A DNA stretch of 64,000 nucleotides from CAVSLM01 sp963728895 (GCA_963728895.1 CAVSLM010000003.1:209674-273673), one strand, 5' to 3'. Numbered from the stretch's first letter, positions 27,104-37,248 are shown. Translations and numbers: made by a program. Notes: generated by a model from the sequence alone, not told the origin.

Positions 27104-30100
27104 ATGCAACTCGCCGCGATTCGTGTTGCTACGGTGACCGGCGCCGAGCTGCAGCACCTGCAGGCCGCACTCGAGATGTGCATGGCCTGCGACCGGGTGC
27201 GTCTCGAGCGGCGGCTGCGCGCATTGGCCCGCGTACCAGGCACGGTCCGCGGCGAAGAGCTCGCGCGCCTTGCCCGCGCGATCGAGGCCTCGATATCGCG
27301 GCGCGCGCGGCGCGCGGCGCGCCTGCCGGTCCCGAGCTTTCCGGAGCACCTGCCGATCGTTGCCCATCGCGACGACATCGCCCGCGCCCTGAAGGCGCAT
27401 CAAGTGATCGTGGTGTGCGGAGAAACGGGGTCGGGCAAGACCACCCAGCTCCCGAAGATCGCCCTGACGCTGGGGCGCGGTGCGGCCGGCCTGATCGGCC
27501 ACACCCAGCCGCGGCGTATCGCTGCGCGCAGCGTCGCGGCACGCCTGGCTCAGGAGCTCGGAAGCCCACTCGGCGCCGGCGTGGGTTATCAGGTGCGGTT
27601 CGCCGATCAGGTCTCGCCCGACACCTGCGTCAAGGTGATGACCGACGGTATTCTGCTCGCCGAGACCCAGGGCGACCGCCTGCTCGCGCGCTACGACACC
27701 CTGATCCTCGATGAGGCCCACGAGCGCAACCTCAACATCGATTTCCTGCTCGGCTATCTCAAGCGCCTGTTGCCGCGCCGGCCCGACCTCAAGGTGATTG
27801 TCACCTCCGCCACCATCGATCCCGAGCGCTTCTCCCGTCACTTCGGGGGGGCACCGGTGATCGCGGTCTCCGGGCGCAGCTATCCGGTGCAGGTACGCTA
27901 CCGCCCGCCGGAAGGGCAGGACGAGGAGCAGCGGGACTGCGACCGTCAGCGCGCCTTGCTCGAGGCGGTGGACGAGGCCGCGCGGCTCGGTCCGGGCGAC
28001 GTACTGGTGTTTCTCAGCGGCGAGCGCGAGATCCGCGAAACTGCCGAAGCGCTGCGCAAGCACCATCCTGGCGGAACCGAGATCCTGCCGCTCTATGCAC
28101 GCCTCTCCGCCGCCGAGCAGGCGCGGGTGTTCCAGAGCCACGTCGGGCGGCGCATCGTGCTCTCCACCAACGTGGCGGAAACCTCGCTCACGGTGCCGGG
28201 CATCCATTACGTGATCGATGCGGGCTTCGCACGCATAAGCCGGTACAGCTACCGCACCAAGGTGCAGCGTCTGCCCATCGAGAAGATCTCCCAGGCCTCG
28301 GCCGAGCAGCGCAAGGGCCGCTGCGGGCGCATCGCGCCCGGTGTGTGTTTCCGGCTCTACACGGAGGAGGACTTCCGGCAGCGGGCGCTCTACACCGAAC
28401 CGGAAATCCTGCGCACCAATCTCGCAGCAGTGATCCTGCAGATGCGCGCCTTGAACCTGGGGGATGTGCGCGACTTCCCGTTCGTCGATGCGCCGGATGC
28501 GCGCTACGTAAACGACGGCTTCAAGCTGTTGCACGAGCTGGGCGCCCTGGACGCTCAGCGCGCGCTGACGGCCATCGGTCGCGAGCTGGCACGCCTGCCG
28601 CTCGATCCGCGCGTCGGGCGCATGGTGCTCGCGGCGCGCGATGGCGGCTGCCTCGCCGAAGTGCTGGTGATCGCGGCCGCCCTGTCCGTGCAGGACCCGC
28701 GCGAGCGCCCCCAGGACCGCCAGCAGGCGGCCGACGAACGTCACCGCGTGTTTCAGGACCCTCGCTCCGATTTTCTGGGTTATCTCAATCTGTGGCGTGC
28801 CTATCACGAGCAGGCTCGGCACCTGTCGCGCAACAAGCTGCGCGGCTGGTGTCGCGAGCATTTTCTGTCCTATATGCGCATGCGGGAGTGGCACGACATT
28901 CACCAGCAGCTGCTGGGACTGATCAAGGACATGGGCATGCGCCCCAACGAGATGGAAGCCGGGTATGATGCGATCCACCGCGCGCTGCTTGCGGGCCTGT
29001 TCGGCAACATCGCGCACAAGACACAGGGGCCCGAGTACCTCGGGGCGCGCGGTGTCAAGCTCATGCTCTTCCCAGGATCCGCACTGGCGGCCAAGGGCGC
29101 GCCATGGGTCGTCGCCGCGGAACTGGTGGAGACCTCGCGCAGCTTCCTGCGTACCGTGGCACGCATCGACCCCGGTTGGGTCGAGTCGTTGGCGGCACAC
29201 CTGGTGAAGCGCAGCTATGTGGAGCCGCACTGGGAGAAGCGCAGCGCACAGGTGGCGGCGCTGGAGACCGTCAGTCTGTACGGGCTGGTGCTGGTGGCGG
29301 GTCGCAAGGTGAACTACGGTCCCATCGACCCCGCGGTGGCGCGCGAGCTGTTCATACGCGCGGCGCTGGTGGCGCAGGACTACGATACGCGAGCGCCGTT
29401 CCAGCAGCATAACCGCCGCCTGATCGTCGAGTTGGAAGAGCTGGAGGCCAAGTCACGGCGGCGTGACGTGCTGGTGGACGAACAGACCTTGTTCGAGTTC
29501 TTCGATGCAAGAGTACCCGCCGACATCTACAGCGGGGCGCGCTTCGAGCGCTGGCGGCAGGATGCGGAGCGCAGCGAGCCGCGGCTGCTGTTCCTCACCC
29601 GTGAGGACCTCATGCGCAAGGGAGCGCCCAGCCTGTACGCCGACGATTTCCCGCCCACGCTGTCGCTGGGCGGAGCGAATTTCCCGTTGCGGTATCATTT
29701 CGAGCCAGGAAGTGCCGAGGACGGCGTCACCATGACGGTGCCGGCCCCGGCGCTCAATCAGCTTGACGCGCAATGCCTGGAATGGCTGGTCCCCGGGTTG
29801 CTGCGGGAGAAGATCGCCGCGCTGCTCCGGTCGCTGCCCAAGGACCTGCGCCGGCACTTCGTACCCGCCCAGCAGTTCGCCGACGCCTGCGCGCAGGCGG
29901 TGCGCTACGGTGCGGGCTCGCTCACCGCAGCGCTCGCCGCGGAGCTCGAGCGCATGACCGGCATCCGCATTCCCGCCGACGCCTGGCAGGTCGAGAAGCT
30001 GCCGCAGCATCTGTGCCTCAACGTCCGGGTGGTGGACGATCGCGGCCGGTTGCTCGCGGCTGGCCGCGATCTGCACACCTTGCAGGCGCAGCTCGGAGCA

Positions 30101-31069
30101 CAGGCGCGCCGGAGCTTCGAGCGCACCGCCGCCGAAGCGCACCCGCCTTCCGGGCACACCGATTGGGACTTCGGAACGCTCGCGGAACGCGTCGAGCTGC
30201 AACGCGGCGGCGCCATGCTGCAGGGCTATCCGGGGTTGGTGGATCGGCGCGACGCGGTGGGCATGCAGCTGTTCGACACCGCGGCTGCGGCGAGCGCTTC
30301 GACCCGCTGCGGGCTGCGGCGCCTGTTCATGCTGCAGCTCGCGCCGACCGTCAAGTACCTGCGCAAGCACCTCCCGCACGCGGCGTCCCTGTGCCTGCAA
30401 TACGCCGCGCTGCCGGAGCCGCCCTGGCGCTCTGCGGCAACGCCCGCGGGCGGCTGCGAAGCGTTGCGCGAACAGCTGGTCGGAGCGGGCATCGATACGG
30501 TGTTCGTGCAGGGTGCGCGCATCGCCGACCGCGAGCAGTTCCAGGCGCGGCTCCAGGCAGGAAAGCCGCAGCTCGTGAGCGCAGTCAACGCGGTGTGCGA
30601 GCGCGTGCACGAAGTCCAGCAGACCTATGCGGAAGTCGCACGTGCATTGCACTCCGCCAGTGCCGGCGCAGAGCGTGCGCGCAGCGTGGCAGATCTGCGC
30701 GAGCAGCTGAGCCATCTCGTCTATCGCGGATTCGTCGCCGACACGCCACCGCAACGCCTGGCCCATCTGCCCCGTTATCTCAAAGGCATGCTGCTGCGGA
30801 TTGCCAGGCTCGCAGATGCACCGGCCAGGGACCGCCAACGCCTGGCAGAAATCGCGCCCCTGTGGCGCGCCTGCGTGGACCGTCTGAGCGTTTTGCGCGC
30901 CGCGGGACAGGAGGACGCGGCGCTCGAGGACTATCGCTGGATGCTCGAGGAGCTTCGCGTCTCGCTGTTCGCACAGGAGCTGAAGACTGCCGTTCCGGTC
31001 TCGCCGCAGCGCCTGCGGCGCCGGTGGGACGAGCTGGTGCAGAACGATCCTCGCCACGCCGCGCGGTAA
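27104..31069 (+). CDS. hrpA: DEAH-box RNA helicase HrpA
   Basis: 1321 residues from the ATG at 27104 (a TTG at 27077 would add nine). Motif I GETGSGKTTQ (about 106), motif II DEAH in LDEAHERN (about 202), motif III TSAT, then the helicase C domain with STNVAETSLT and QRKGRCGR, the winged-helix/ratchet region, an OB fold and the long C-terminal DUF3418-like region typical of proteobacterial HrpA. It uses ATP to remodel RNA and, in Escherichia coli, rescues stalled ribosomes. Its TAA stop is the first codon of a dispersed repeat copy. No frameshift is seen across four kilobases. Confidence 0.95.
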   Translation: MQLAAIRVATVTGAELQHLQAALEMCMACDRVRLERRLRALARVPGTVRGEELARLARAIEASISRRARRAARLPVPSFPEHLPIVAHRDDIARALKAHQVIVVCGETGSGKTTQLPKIALTLGRGAAGLIGHTQPRRIAARSVAARLAQELGSPLGAGVGYQVRFADQVSPDTCVKVMTDGILLAETQGDRLLARYDTLILDEAHERNLNIDFLLGYLKRLLPRRPDLKVIVTSATIDPERFSRHFGGAPVIAVSGRSYPVQVRYRPPEGQDEEQRDCDRQRALLEAVDEAARLGPGDVLVFLSGEREIRETAEALRKHHPGGTEILPLYARLSAAEQARVFQSHVGRRIVLSTNVAETSLTVPGIHYVIDAGFARISRYSYRTKVQRLPIEKISQASAEQRKGRCGRIAPGVCFRLYTEEDFRQRALYTEPEILRTNLAAVILQMRALNLGDVRDFPFVDAPDARYVNDGFKLLHELGALDAQRALTAIGRELARLPLDPRVGRMVLAARDGGCLAEVLVIAAALSVQDPRERPQDRQQAADERHRVFQDPRSDFLGYLNLWRAYHEQARHLSRNKLRGWCREHFLSYMRMREWHDIHQQLLGLIKDMGMRPNEMEAGYDAIHRALLAGLFGNIAHKTQGPEYLGARGVKLMLFPGSALAAKGAPWVVAAELVETSRSFLRTVARIDPGWVESLAAHLVKRSYVEPHWEKRSAQVAALETVSLYGLVLVAGRKVNYGPIDPAVARELFIRAALVAQDYDTRAPFQQHNRRLIVELEELEAKSRRRDVLVDEQTLFEFFDARVPADIYSGARFERWRQDAERSEPRLLFLTREDLMRKGAPSLYADDFPPTLSLGGANFPLRYHFEPGSAEDGVTMTVPAPALNQLDAQCLEWLVPGLLREKIAALLRSLPKDLRRHFVPAQQFADACAQAVRYGAGSLTAALAAELERMTGIRIPADAWQVEKLPQHLCLNVRVVDDRGRLLAAGRDLHTLQAQLGAQARRSFERTAAEAHPPSGHTDWDFGTLAERVELQRGGAMLQGYPGLVDRRDAVGMQLFDTAAAASASTRCGLRRLFMLQLAPTVKYLRKHLPHAASLCLQYAALPEPPWRSAATPAGGCEALREQLVGAGIDTVFVQGARIADREQFQARLQAGKPQLVSAVNAVCERVHEVQQTYAEVARALHSASAGAERARSVADLREQLSHLVYRGFVADTPPQRLAHLPRYLKGMLLRIARLADAPARDRQRLAEIAPLWRACVDRLSVLRAAGQEDAALEDYRWMLEELRVSLFAQELKTAVPVSPQRLRRRWDELVQNDPRHAAR

Positions 31070-31320
31070 TGCGACTCGCCAGCCGGCCAGCGGCTGGCGA
31101 GCAAGTACATGGATAGCAGGAAAGATCTGACATGCTTCGCGATCCGCGAACCATGACACTGTTTACGCCACCGGCCTATCCCGGTTCTGGCGGTTTCTCG
31201 CTGGTCCTGGCTTGTCTTCACTCAACAGGTAGCTACGGCTACCTCGTTCGCTCCAGAGCGGCGCCAGGACACACGAGCCCTGCGCCGGCAGCCGGGATCC
31301 CGATGAGTTATGCGGGCTAG
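31067..31320 (+). repeat. Dispersed repeat, copy C (long form)
   Basis: About 254 bp beginning with the TAA stop of hrpA and ending GATGAGTTATGCGGGCTAG. The interior matches copy A over the blocks GGCCTATCCCGGTTCTGGCG, TCTTCACTCAA and CTCCAGAGCGGCGCCAGGAC. Both ends are more diverged than in copy B. It fills most of the hrpA-corA gap and has no credible gene. Confidence 0.75.
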
Positions 31321-31445
31321 CGCACAGCCGCGCCCGCCGTTCCGAAACCGGGGATGCGCAATGCTATAGTGCGCGAGTCCGCACGCGGCCCCACGCCGGC
31401 CGCGGCGGCTCGTTTGTGCTCGAACACGACGCGGAGAACCGGTAC

Positions 31446-32543
31446 ATGGCCTATTTCGGCAAGCACTACCATCCGCCGGGCACGCCGCCCGGGACGCTGG
31501 TGCGGCACGATCACGCGAAGCGCCATCCGCTGCGCATCAGCGTCATGGTCTACAACGAGGGCACGCTCGAAGAGAAAAGCGAAATCCGTGCCGAGGACTG
31601 CCATCTCACCGCCCAGTGCCGCTCCTTCCGCTCCGCGGACTGCATCACCTGGATTCATGCCCAGGGACACGCCGAGCCTGCGGTGATGCGCCAGTTCGGG
31701 GAACAGTTCAACCTGCATCCCCTGGCGTTGGAGGACGTGCTCAACCTCGGTCAACGGCCGAAGGCGGAGTCCTACGACACCCAGCTGTTCGTGGTCATGA
31801 GTCTGCCGGTGCCTGGCAGCGACACCATCGAGGCGCAGCAGGTCAGCATTTTTCTCGGGAACAATTATGTCGTGAGCTTCCATGCCGGTGAGCAGGACCC
31901 GTTCGAGAGCGTGCGCCGGCGGCTGCGCACCAACGCCGGGCGGTTGCGCACCACAGGTTCCGATTCGCTGCTCTATGCCCTGCTGGACGTGGTTGTCGAT
32001 CAGGGCTTTCCGGTGCTGGAGCGCTACGGCGAGCGCATCGAGGACCTGGAGGAGGAACTGGTGGACATCAGCGAGGCGCCCGACACCCTGGAGTCCATCC
32101 AGCGCGTGAAGCGCGAGCTGCTGCTGTTGCGGCGCATGCTGTGGCCGCAGCGCGAGGTCCTGAACACGCTCATGCGCGACGGCCACAGCCTGATTGGCGA
32201 GGAAACCAAGCTCTATCTACGCGACATCTACGACCATACCATCCAGATCATGGACCTGATGGAGACCTACCGGGACATGACAACCAGCATGCTGGACGTG
32301 TATCTCTCGGCGAACAGCAACCGGCTGAACGAAGTGATGCGGGTGCTGACGGTGATTGCCACGGTGTTCATTCCGCCGACCTTTCTCGCCAGCGTCTACG
32401 GGATGAACTTCGACCGTTCGAGTCCGTGGAACATGCCGGAGCTCGGCTGGCGGTTCGGATATGCCTATGCGTGGGGCGTGATCCTGGTGATGGTCGTGGG
32501 GATGGCGGTGTTCTTCAAGCGCAAGCGCTGGTTTGCCGTCTAG
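31446..32543 (+). CDS. corA: CorA family magnesium/divalent cation transporter
   Basis: 365 residues from the ATG at 31446. A large acidic cytoplasmic domain is followed by a long helix and two C-terminal transmembrane segments; the family-defining YGMNF is at 318-322 between them. The extreme C-terminus is basic (FKRKRWF). It should form a homopentamer importing Mg2+ (or Co2+/Ni2+) across the inner membrane. Upstream codons to 31416 lack a better start. It converges on the S9 peptidase gene with a nine-base gap. Confidence 0.92.
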   Translation: MAYFGKHYHPPGTPPGTLVRHDHAKRHPLRISVMVYNEGTLEEKSEIRAEDCHLTAQCRSFRSADCITWIHAQGHAEPAVMRQFGEQFNLHPLALEDVLNLGQRPKAESYDTQLFVVMSLPVPGSDTIEAQQVSIFLGNNYVVSFHAGEQDPFESVRRRLRTNAGRLRTTGSDSLLYALLDVVVDQGFPVLERYGERIEDLEEELVDISEAPDTLESIQRVKRELLLLRRMLWPQREVLNTLMRDGHSLIGEETKLYLRDIYDHTIQIMDLMETYRDMTTSMLDVYLSANSNRLNEVMRVLTVIATVFIPPTFLASVYGMNFDRSSPWNMPELGWRFGYAYAWGVILVMVVGMAVFFKRKRWFAV

Positions 32544-32552
32544 CTGCCGGCG

Positions 32553-34490
32553 TTAGGCGAGGTTGTCGATCTCCAGCGGTGGCAGCGGATCTGCAAGCGC
32601 GAAGCCCAGCACCCGCGAATAGAAATACAGTTCCGCCTCCAGGGCGCGCTTGATGTTGGCGCCCTGGCGAAAGCCGTGCCCCTCCCCGGTGAACAGCAGG
32701 TAGGCTACCGGCAGGCCCTTGTCGCGCAGCGCGCCGACCATGCGCTCGGCCTGATTGGCCGGAACCACGCGGTCGGCGGCGCCCTGCAGGAAGATGACCG
32801 GAGTGGCCAGTCGACCCAGGGCGTGGATGGGAGAACGCGCCCGGTAGCGCTCGCGTTGCTCGGGATAGGCGCCGATCAGCCGTTCCAGATAATGCGACTC
32901 GAACTTGTGCGTGTCCTGCGCCAGTGCCTCCAGGTCGCTGATGCCGTACAAACTCGCGCCGGCGCGAAACAGGTCGTAGAAAGTGAGGGCGCACAAGGTG
33001 GTGTAGCCGCCGGCGCTGGTGCCGCGGATGGCGAGCCGCTTGGGATCGACCCGATCCTGCTCGACCAGGAAGCGCGCGCCGTTCACGCAATCGGCGACGT
33101 CGACCACGCCCCATTGCCCGTCGAGGCGGTGCCGATACGCGCGTCCATACCCGCTGCTTCCGCCGTAGTTGACGTCGAGCACGGCAACGCCGCGGCTGGT
33201 CCAATATTGAACCGCGAGGTTCAGACTCGGCGAGCAGGCGGAAGTCGGGCCTCCATGGGTGCGCACGATCAGCGGCGGGCGCTCGTCCGCCGGCGCCACC
33301 GCGTCGCAACTGCCCGGGGCGTAGAACAGGCCGTATGCGCTGCGCCCCTCCTCGGTCGGGAACTCGATGGGCTCCGGCCGCGACAGGTAACCCGCTTCAG
33401 GCAGCCAGGTGCTTGCACGACGCAGTGTGCGCAGGCTGCCGTCCTGCAGTGAACAGTGCACGATGGCCGGACTTGCGGTGGAACTGCCTGCCCAGCACAA
33501 CAGACCGCCGCGGTCGGCGCTGAGCCAGCCGAACTCGCAGTACGGCGTTTCGATCTCCCGAAGTTTCCCGGCGCGGGTATCGAGCTCGGCAAGATGCCAG
33601 ATGCCCCGTTCCGTATACGTGCACAGGATGCGTTCGGCGTCGGCGAAGGCATAGGTGGAAAGGCCGAACACCCATTGCGGCACGGCGAATTCGGCATCGC
33701 GCGGGCACAGCGCCTGGACCTCGCTGCCGCTCCAGCGATAGAGGTTCCACCAGCCGGTACGATCGGAGACGAAGTGCAGCGTACCGCCGGGTGACCATTC
33801 GGGCTGGAACACCGATTCGTCCGCGCCGCCCGCGACCCGCACCGCCTCGCACAGGGAGCCGTCATCCGCGATGGTCGCGGTCCAGAGCTCCGTGCCGTCC
33901 CAGGGCATGTTGGGATGATTCCAGCTGAGCCAGGCGAGGCGCATGCCGTCGGGGCTGAGCCGTGGTGCTGCATAGAAATCCTTGCCGGAGGCAAGCCGCA
34001 GCGGAAGGTGCTCGGCGCGGTGCAGGGCGAGCCCCACGGTCACCAGGGAATTCACCGGGGCGAGGTCGCCTTCCGTGTGGTCCTCCTGGACGCAGATCAG
34101 CCGCCCGCGACGCGCATCGACTTCGATGTCCGCGTAGCGCAGGTTGGCGGTGGGTGTGAGCGGCCGGGGCGCACCGATGCGGCCCTGCCGGTACAGGCGC
34201 TGGTCGGCGAAGTTGCAGAAGTAGACCGTGCCCTGGTGCACCGCATAGGCGCCGCCGCCGTACTCGTGCACGGCGCTGCGCACGTTGAAGCCGCCGGAGG
34301 TGACCTCGCCGATGCGCCCGTCGCGCGCGCAGCGCATCACCACGTTGCGTCCTCCCTCGCCGGGGCGGCTCTCGATCCAGTACGCTTCGGTTCCGGACAG
34401 TCGCGGCTCCATGAGTCCGACCGTGTCCGAGACGATGAATTGCGCCGTGATCGGAGAGCGCCAGCTGCCGTAGCGCGCAGTGGCACTCAT
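32553..34490 (-). CDS. S9 family serine peptidase (prolyl oligopeptidase-like)
   Basis: 645 residues with no signal peptide. The N-terminal 370 residues form WD/beta-propeller-like repeats (EYGGGAYAV, YADIEVDA, RLAWLSWNHPNMPWDGTEL). The C-terminal alpha/beta-hydrolase domain has the nucleophile in RGTSAGGY, the acid in GAADRVVP and the histidine in GEGHGF. This is the acylaminoacyl-peptidase/dipeptidyl-aminopeptidase type, a cytoplasmic trimmer of small peptides. The ATG overlaps the stop of a 24-codon upstream ORF, and GAGG lies six bases upstream. Confidence 0.9.
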   Translation of the reverse strand: MSATARYGSWRSPITAQFIVSDTVGLMEPRLSGTEAYWIESRPGEGGRNVVMRCARDGRIGEVTSGGFNVRSAVHEYGGGAYAVHQGTVYFCNFADQRLYRQGRIGAPRPLTPTANLRYADIEVDARRGRLICVQEDHTEGDLAPVNSLVTVGLALHRAEHLPLRLASGKDFYAAPRLSPDGMRLAWLSWNHPNMPWDGTELWTATIADDGSLCEAVRVAGGADESVFQPEWSPGGTLHFVSDRTGWWNLYRWSGSEVQALCPRDAEFAVPQWVFGLSTYAFADAERILCTYTERGIWHLAELDTRAGKLREIETPYCEFGWLSADRGGLLCWAGSSTASPAIVHCSLQDGSLRTLRRASTWLPEAGYLSRPEPIEFPTEEGRSAYGLFYAPGSCDAVAPADERPPLIVRTHGGPTSACSPSLNLAVQYWTSRGVAVLDVNYGGSSGYGRAYRHRLDGQWGVVDVADCVNGARFLVEQDRVDPKRLAIRGTSAGGYTTLCALTFYDLFRAGASLYGISDLEALAQDTHKFESHYLERLIGAYPEQRERYRARSPIHALGRLATPVIFLQGAADRVVPANQAERMVGALRDKGLPVAYLLFTGEGHGFRQGANIKRALEAELYFYSRVLGFALADPLPPLEIDNLA

Positions 34491-34561
34491 CGCAGACCTC
34501 GCAGCAGTCCGCGCGGATCAACAAACGAGCAAAGCGTCGCGGAGACAATCGCGTGCAACAC
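34487..34561 (-). CDS. Possible 24-residue leader ORF coupled to the S9 peptidase gene
   Basis: Starting with GTG at 34561, 24 codons end in TGA at 34487, and the ATG of the peptidase gene overlaps this stop (ATGA). A perfect-looking TCAGGAGGA lies about six bases before the GTG, far stronger than the site in front of the peptidase. The peptide (mixed hydrophobic, two arginines near the end) is not a known attenuator type. It may simply drive translation of the peptidase by coupling. Confidence 0.35.
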   Translation of the reverse strand: MLHAIVSATLCSFVDPRGLLRGLR

Positions 34562-34917
34562 GGCTCTCCTCCTGAGGTTCAGGGTCGCGGTCGCCGTTGC
34601 GACCGCCACGCGGTCCGAAACGATGGCGCCGGGCGTCGGATGCGGCGCGTGCGACACCCTTGCGCGTGGTCGCAGCAGGCCGCGGGGTCAATCAGACACC
34701 TGCCGGTGCCGGATCGCGGGACGGATGATGCAAGCAGCATGGAAAGACTGCGGCACGAGTCGTGCAGTCGGCGCCACTGCGGCGCAGCGCCGTGCAAAAC
34801 CGCCGCCGCGCCCGCGCATCGGTTGAGTATAATCGCCCGGTCGGCCGGGAACGGCAACCTCGCGGCACGCGCTGCGCCGCTACGCTGATGCCAATGACAT
34901 CTCCGGAGTGATCGCCC
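34562..34917. other. Intergenic region between divergent S9 peptidase and nitroreductase genes
   Basis: 356 bases. Apart from the Shine-Dalgarno of the leader ORF I find no supported gene, RNA or repeat. Short ORFs here are composition artefacts of the GC-rich sequence. Confidence 0.4.
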
Positions 34918-35559
34918 ATGGATTCCGATGAAACGCGCTTCGAGTCCGACCGGCCAACCAGGCCTGCCGTGGTGCGCGTGCCCATACACGAGCTGGTGGC
35001 GCAACGCTGGAGCCCGCGCGCGTTCGATGCCGCGCGCAGGGTGGAGCGTCACGACCTGCTGGCGCTGCTGGAAGCGGCACGCTGGGCGCCGTCCTGCTAT
35101 GGCGACGAGCCGTGGCGCTATCTGGTATGGGACCGCGCGCGCGACGCGAGACGTTGGGCCCGGGCGCTGGATTGCCTGTCGGAGAACAATCAGCGCTGGG
35201 CAGGGCACGCACCGCTGCTGCTCGCCTCGCTCGCCGACGGCAAATTCCGCCGCGACGACAGGCCCAATCGCTGGGGGCAGCACGACACCGGGGCCGCGAG
35301 CGAAAACCTCTGCCTGCAGGCGGTCGCCTCGGGTCTGATGGCGCACCAGATGGGCGGTTTCGACGCCGAACGGTTGCGCGGCCGTTTCCAGATTCCCGAG
35401 CGCTACACCTGTATGGCCATGATCGCGGTCGGCTACCAGGCCGATCCCGCCACGCTGCCGGTGGACTTGCAGGCTGGCGAGCGCGCCCCACGCAACCGGC
35501 GCCCACTGCAGGAGCTTTGCTTCGAGGGGGACTGGGAAGTGCCCGTGGCATTGGACTGA
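34918..35559 (+). CDS. Nitroreductase family flavoprotein
   Basis: 213 residues. The N-terminal RWSPRAFD and AARWAPSCYGDEPWRYLV are the FMN-contacting segments of nitroreductases, and the later ENLCLQAVASGLMAHQMGGFD is the usual dimer/cofactor helix. These enzymes reduce quinones, nitro compounds or flavins with NAD(P)H in the cytoplasm. GGAG about ten bases upstream supports the ATG. The next gene begins seven bases after its stop, suggesting co-transcription. Substrate unknown. Confidence 0.88.
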   Translation: MDSDETRFESDRPTRPAVVRVPIHELVAQRWSPRAFDAARRVERHDLLALLEAARWAPSCYGDEPWRYLVWDRARDARRWARALDCLSENNQRWAGHAPLLLASLADGKFRRDDRPNRWGQHDTGAASENLCLQAVASGLMAHQMGGFDAERLRGRFQIPERYTCMAMIAVGYQADPATLPVDLQAGERAPRNRRPLQELCFEGDWEVPVALD

Positions 35560-35566
35560 CGCGCCG

Positions 35567-36859
35567 GTGCGCCTGTGCAGCGCGTTGAAGGGCGCGACGC
35601 TGCTCGCCGGTGTGGCCGCGGCGCATGCAGCCCCCACCGCGTCACCGGCGCAGCTCGAGGTGCATTTTGCCCTGTCTTCGCCGCACTACCCCGTCGTCCT
35701 CACGGGGGCCGAGCTCGAGGCCTTGCGGGGCCTGCCCATCGGGCGGATCGCACTGCTGGCCGTGCATGGGGGCATTGCCAGGCGTATTGCCTTTCAGATC
35801 GATCCCCGCGATGCGGCGGGTGCCTTCCAGCTCGATGCCGGACCCGAGGCGCGGCTCGATGAGAACGACGAGTGCGTGTTCCTGGCCGGGGATGCCGGCG
35901 AGCGGGCCGATGCCGCGGTACTTGCCCGCGACGGCGACGTCGCGTTGGAGATCGCGCTTGCGGACCCCTCGGGCGGACGCCGCGCCTGGGTCTACGTGCA
36001 GGTGACCGACCACCTCCTGGCCGCGCAGGAGCACTCGCAGGTGCGTTATGACGCCGCGCTTGATCGCGTCGATACCATGACCTATCGCCTGGGCTTCTCC
36101 GCGCGCGCACCCATGCTGATCGATTCGATCCGCTGGAGCGATCCGGCCACGGGATGGCTGAGTCCGGAGCTGCTGGACTGCATGAAGATCCGCCACACCG
36201 GCCGCTTCCTGCATCATGAGTTCCGGCGCACGGAGGAGGACTACGACAGCCATCTGCTCGGTGTGCGGGTCGGACCGGTGCGGGTCATCCGCAGCACGGC
36301 GAACCGCGTGCGGCTGTTCCTCGGCCTGCGCAGCCCGTCGGTCCACATCGACTACATCGCCTATGCGAACTGCTATGTCGCCGAGATCCGTCTGCGCGTT
36401 CCGTTTCGCCTCGGCTGGCTGTTTTCCGACCTGCTGACGACCACTACGCTCGACCAGAACGATGATGCCGATTTGCCGCAGGTGACGGTGTATACGCTTG
36501 ACGCGGCCGATCCCGGCGCGGTGGTGGATGGCCACCAGACTTCGGCCGAGCGGCGTTTCAATGCCGCCCGAGTCGATCGCTTTCTGGTGTCAGGCCGGCT
36601 TGGAGTGCTGATGGTCGGACTGGAGGTCGAGCCGCAACTGGCGTTACGCGGATACGCCTGGATGATGGACGCACGGGAGCGTGCCGACCCTCCGGAGCGC
36701 AGGCCGGGACAGTTCGGCAACATAGGGTTCGCCTTCACGGGCTGGGAAGCGCTCGATACCGCGGAGCATCGCCTGGAGTACTGGGTGTACCTCACGCGCG
36801 ATGTTTCGCTGCAACACGCGCGCCGCGCCCTGCAGGATGCGCCGTCGCTGCTGCGGTAG
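35567..36859 (+). CDS. Exported protein of unknown function
   Basis: 430 residues starting with GTG at 35567, seven bases after the nitroreductase stop. The N-terminus is a signal peptide (LLAGVAAAHA). The mature part alternates strands and acidic loops, with conserved-looking segments PIGRIALLAVHGGIARRIAFQ and YDAALDRVDTMTYRLGFSA. The size and the pattern of a periplasmic beta-rich protein are clear, but I do not recognise the family. No membrane helix beyond the signal peptide. Coupling with a nitroreductase gives no clear function. Confidence 0.65.
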   Translation: MRLCSALKGATLLAGVAAAHAAPTASPAQLEVHFALSSPHYPVVLTGAELEALRGLPIGRIALLAVHGGIARRIAFQIDPRDAAGAFQLDAGPEARLDENDECVFLAGDAGERADAAVLARDGDVALEIALADPSGGRRAWVYVQVTDHLLAAQEHSQVRYDAALDRVDTMTYRLGFSARAPMLIDSIRWSDPATGWLSPELLDCMKIRHTGRFLHHEFRRTEEDYDSHLLGVRVGPVRVIRSTANRVRLFLGLRSPSVHIDYIAYANCYVAEIRLRVPFRLGWLFSDLLTTTTLDQNDDADLPQVTVYTLDAADPGAVVDGHQTSAERRFNAARVDRFLVSGRLGVLMVGLEVEPQLALRGYAWMMDARERADPPERRPGQFGNIGFAFTGWEALDTAEHRLEYWVYLTRDVSLQHARRALQDAPSLLR

Positions 36860-36973
36860 TCGCATCTCAGGCCGGCGACGCTGGAACGACGGCCCGTTTC
36901 GGGTCTCAGGCCCTGCTATTGATCGGTGTTCGTACCTTACTATAATGTCGCGATCGTCTAGACCGGAGCCTCC

Positions 36974-37168
36974 ATGCCGCAACGTCCTTCGAAGCTGGAG
37001 TGGATCAAGACCGATACCTATGTCGGCCCGGACCGGCGCCGGGGCCCGCGACGCGTGAACGGCGAGCGCCGTGAGTTGCTGCGCTACGAGCCGGATCGGC
37101 CCAACCGGCGCTCCCGCAAGGATCGGCGCCAGGGCGCAGGAGCCTGGGATAGCCTGCACACGCTGTGA
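36974..37168 (+). CDS. Small basic protein with GPDRRR motif
   Basis: 64 residues, strongly basic. It contains YVGPDRRRGPRR and RSRKDRRQG, a composition seen in short proteins and linkers near signalling genes. The ATG follows GGAG by six bases, so expression is plausible. No domain is recognised; nucleic-acid or polyphosphate contact would suit the charge but is a guess. Confidence 0.5.
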   Translation: MPQRPSKLEWIKTDTYVGPDRRRGPRRVNGERRELLRYEPDRPNRRSRKDRRQGAGAWDSLHTL

Positions 37169-37248
37169 CACGGCGCGCCCGGAAGGGCGCTTCCGGTCGT
37201 TCCGCTTTCTGCCGCGCCTGAAACCTCCGTCCGTCCCAGAGTCACTCG

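Noticed and set aside
27032..29410. 792-codon minus-strand frame opposite hrpA
   Set aside because: hrpA is complete with all helicase motifs. The antisense frame is a high-GC artefact.
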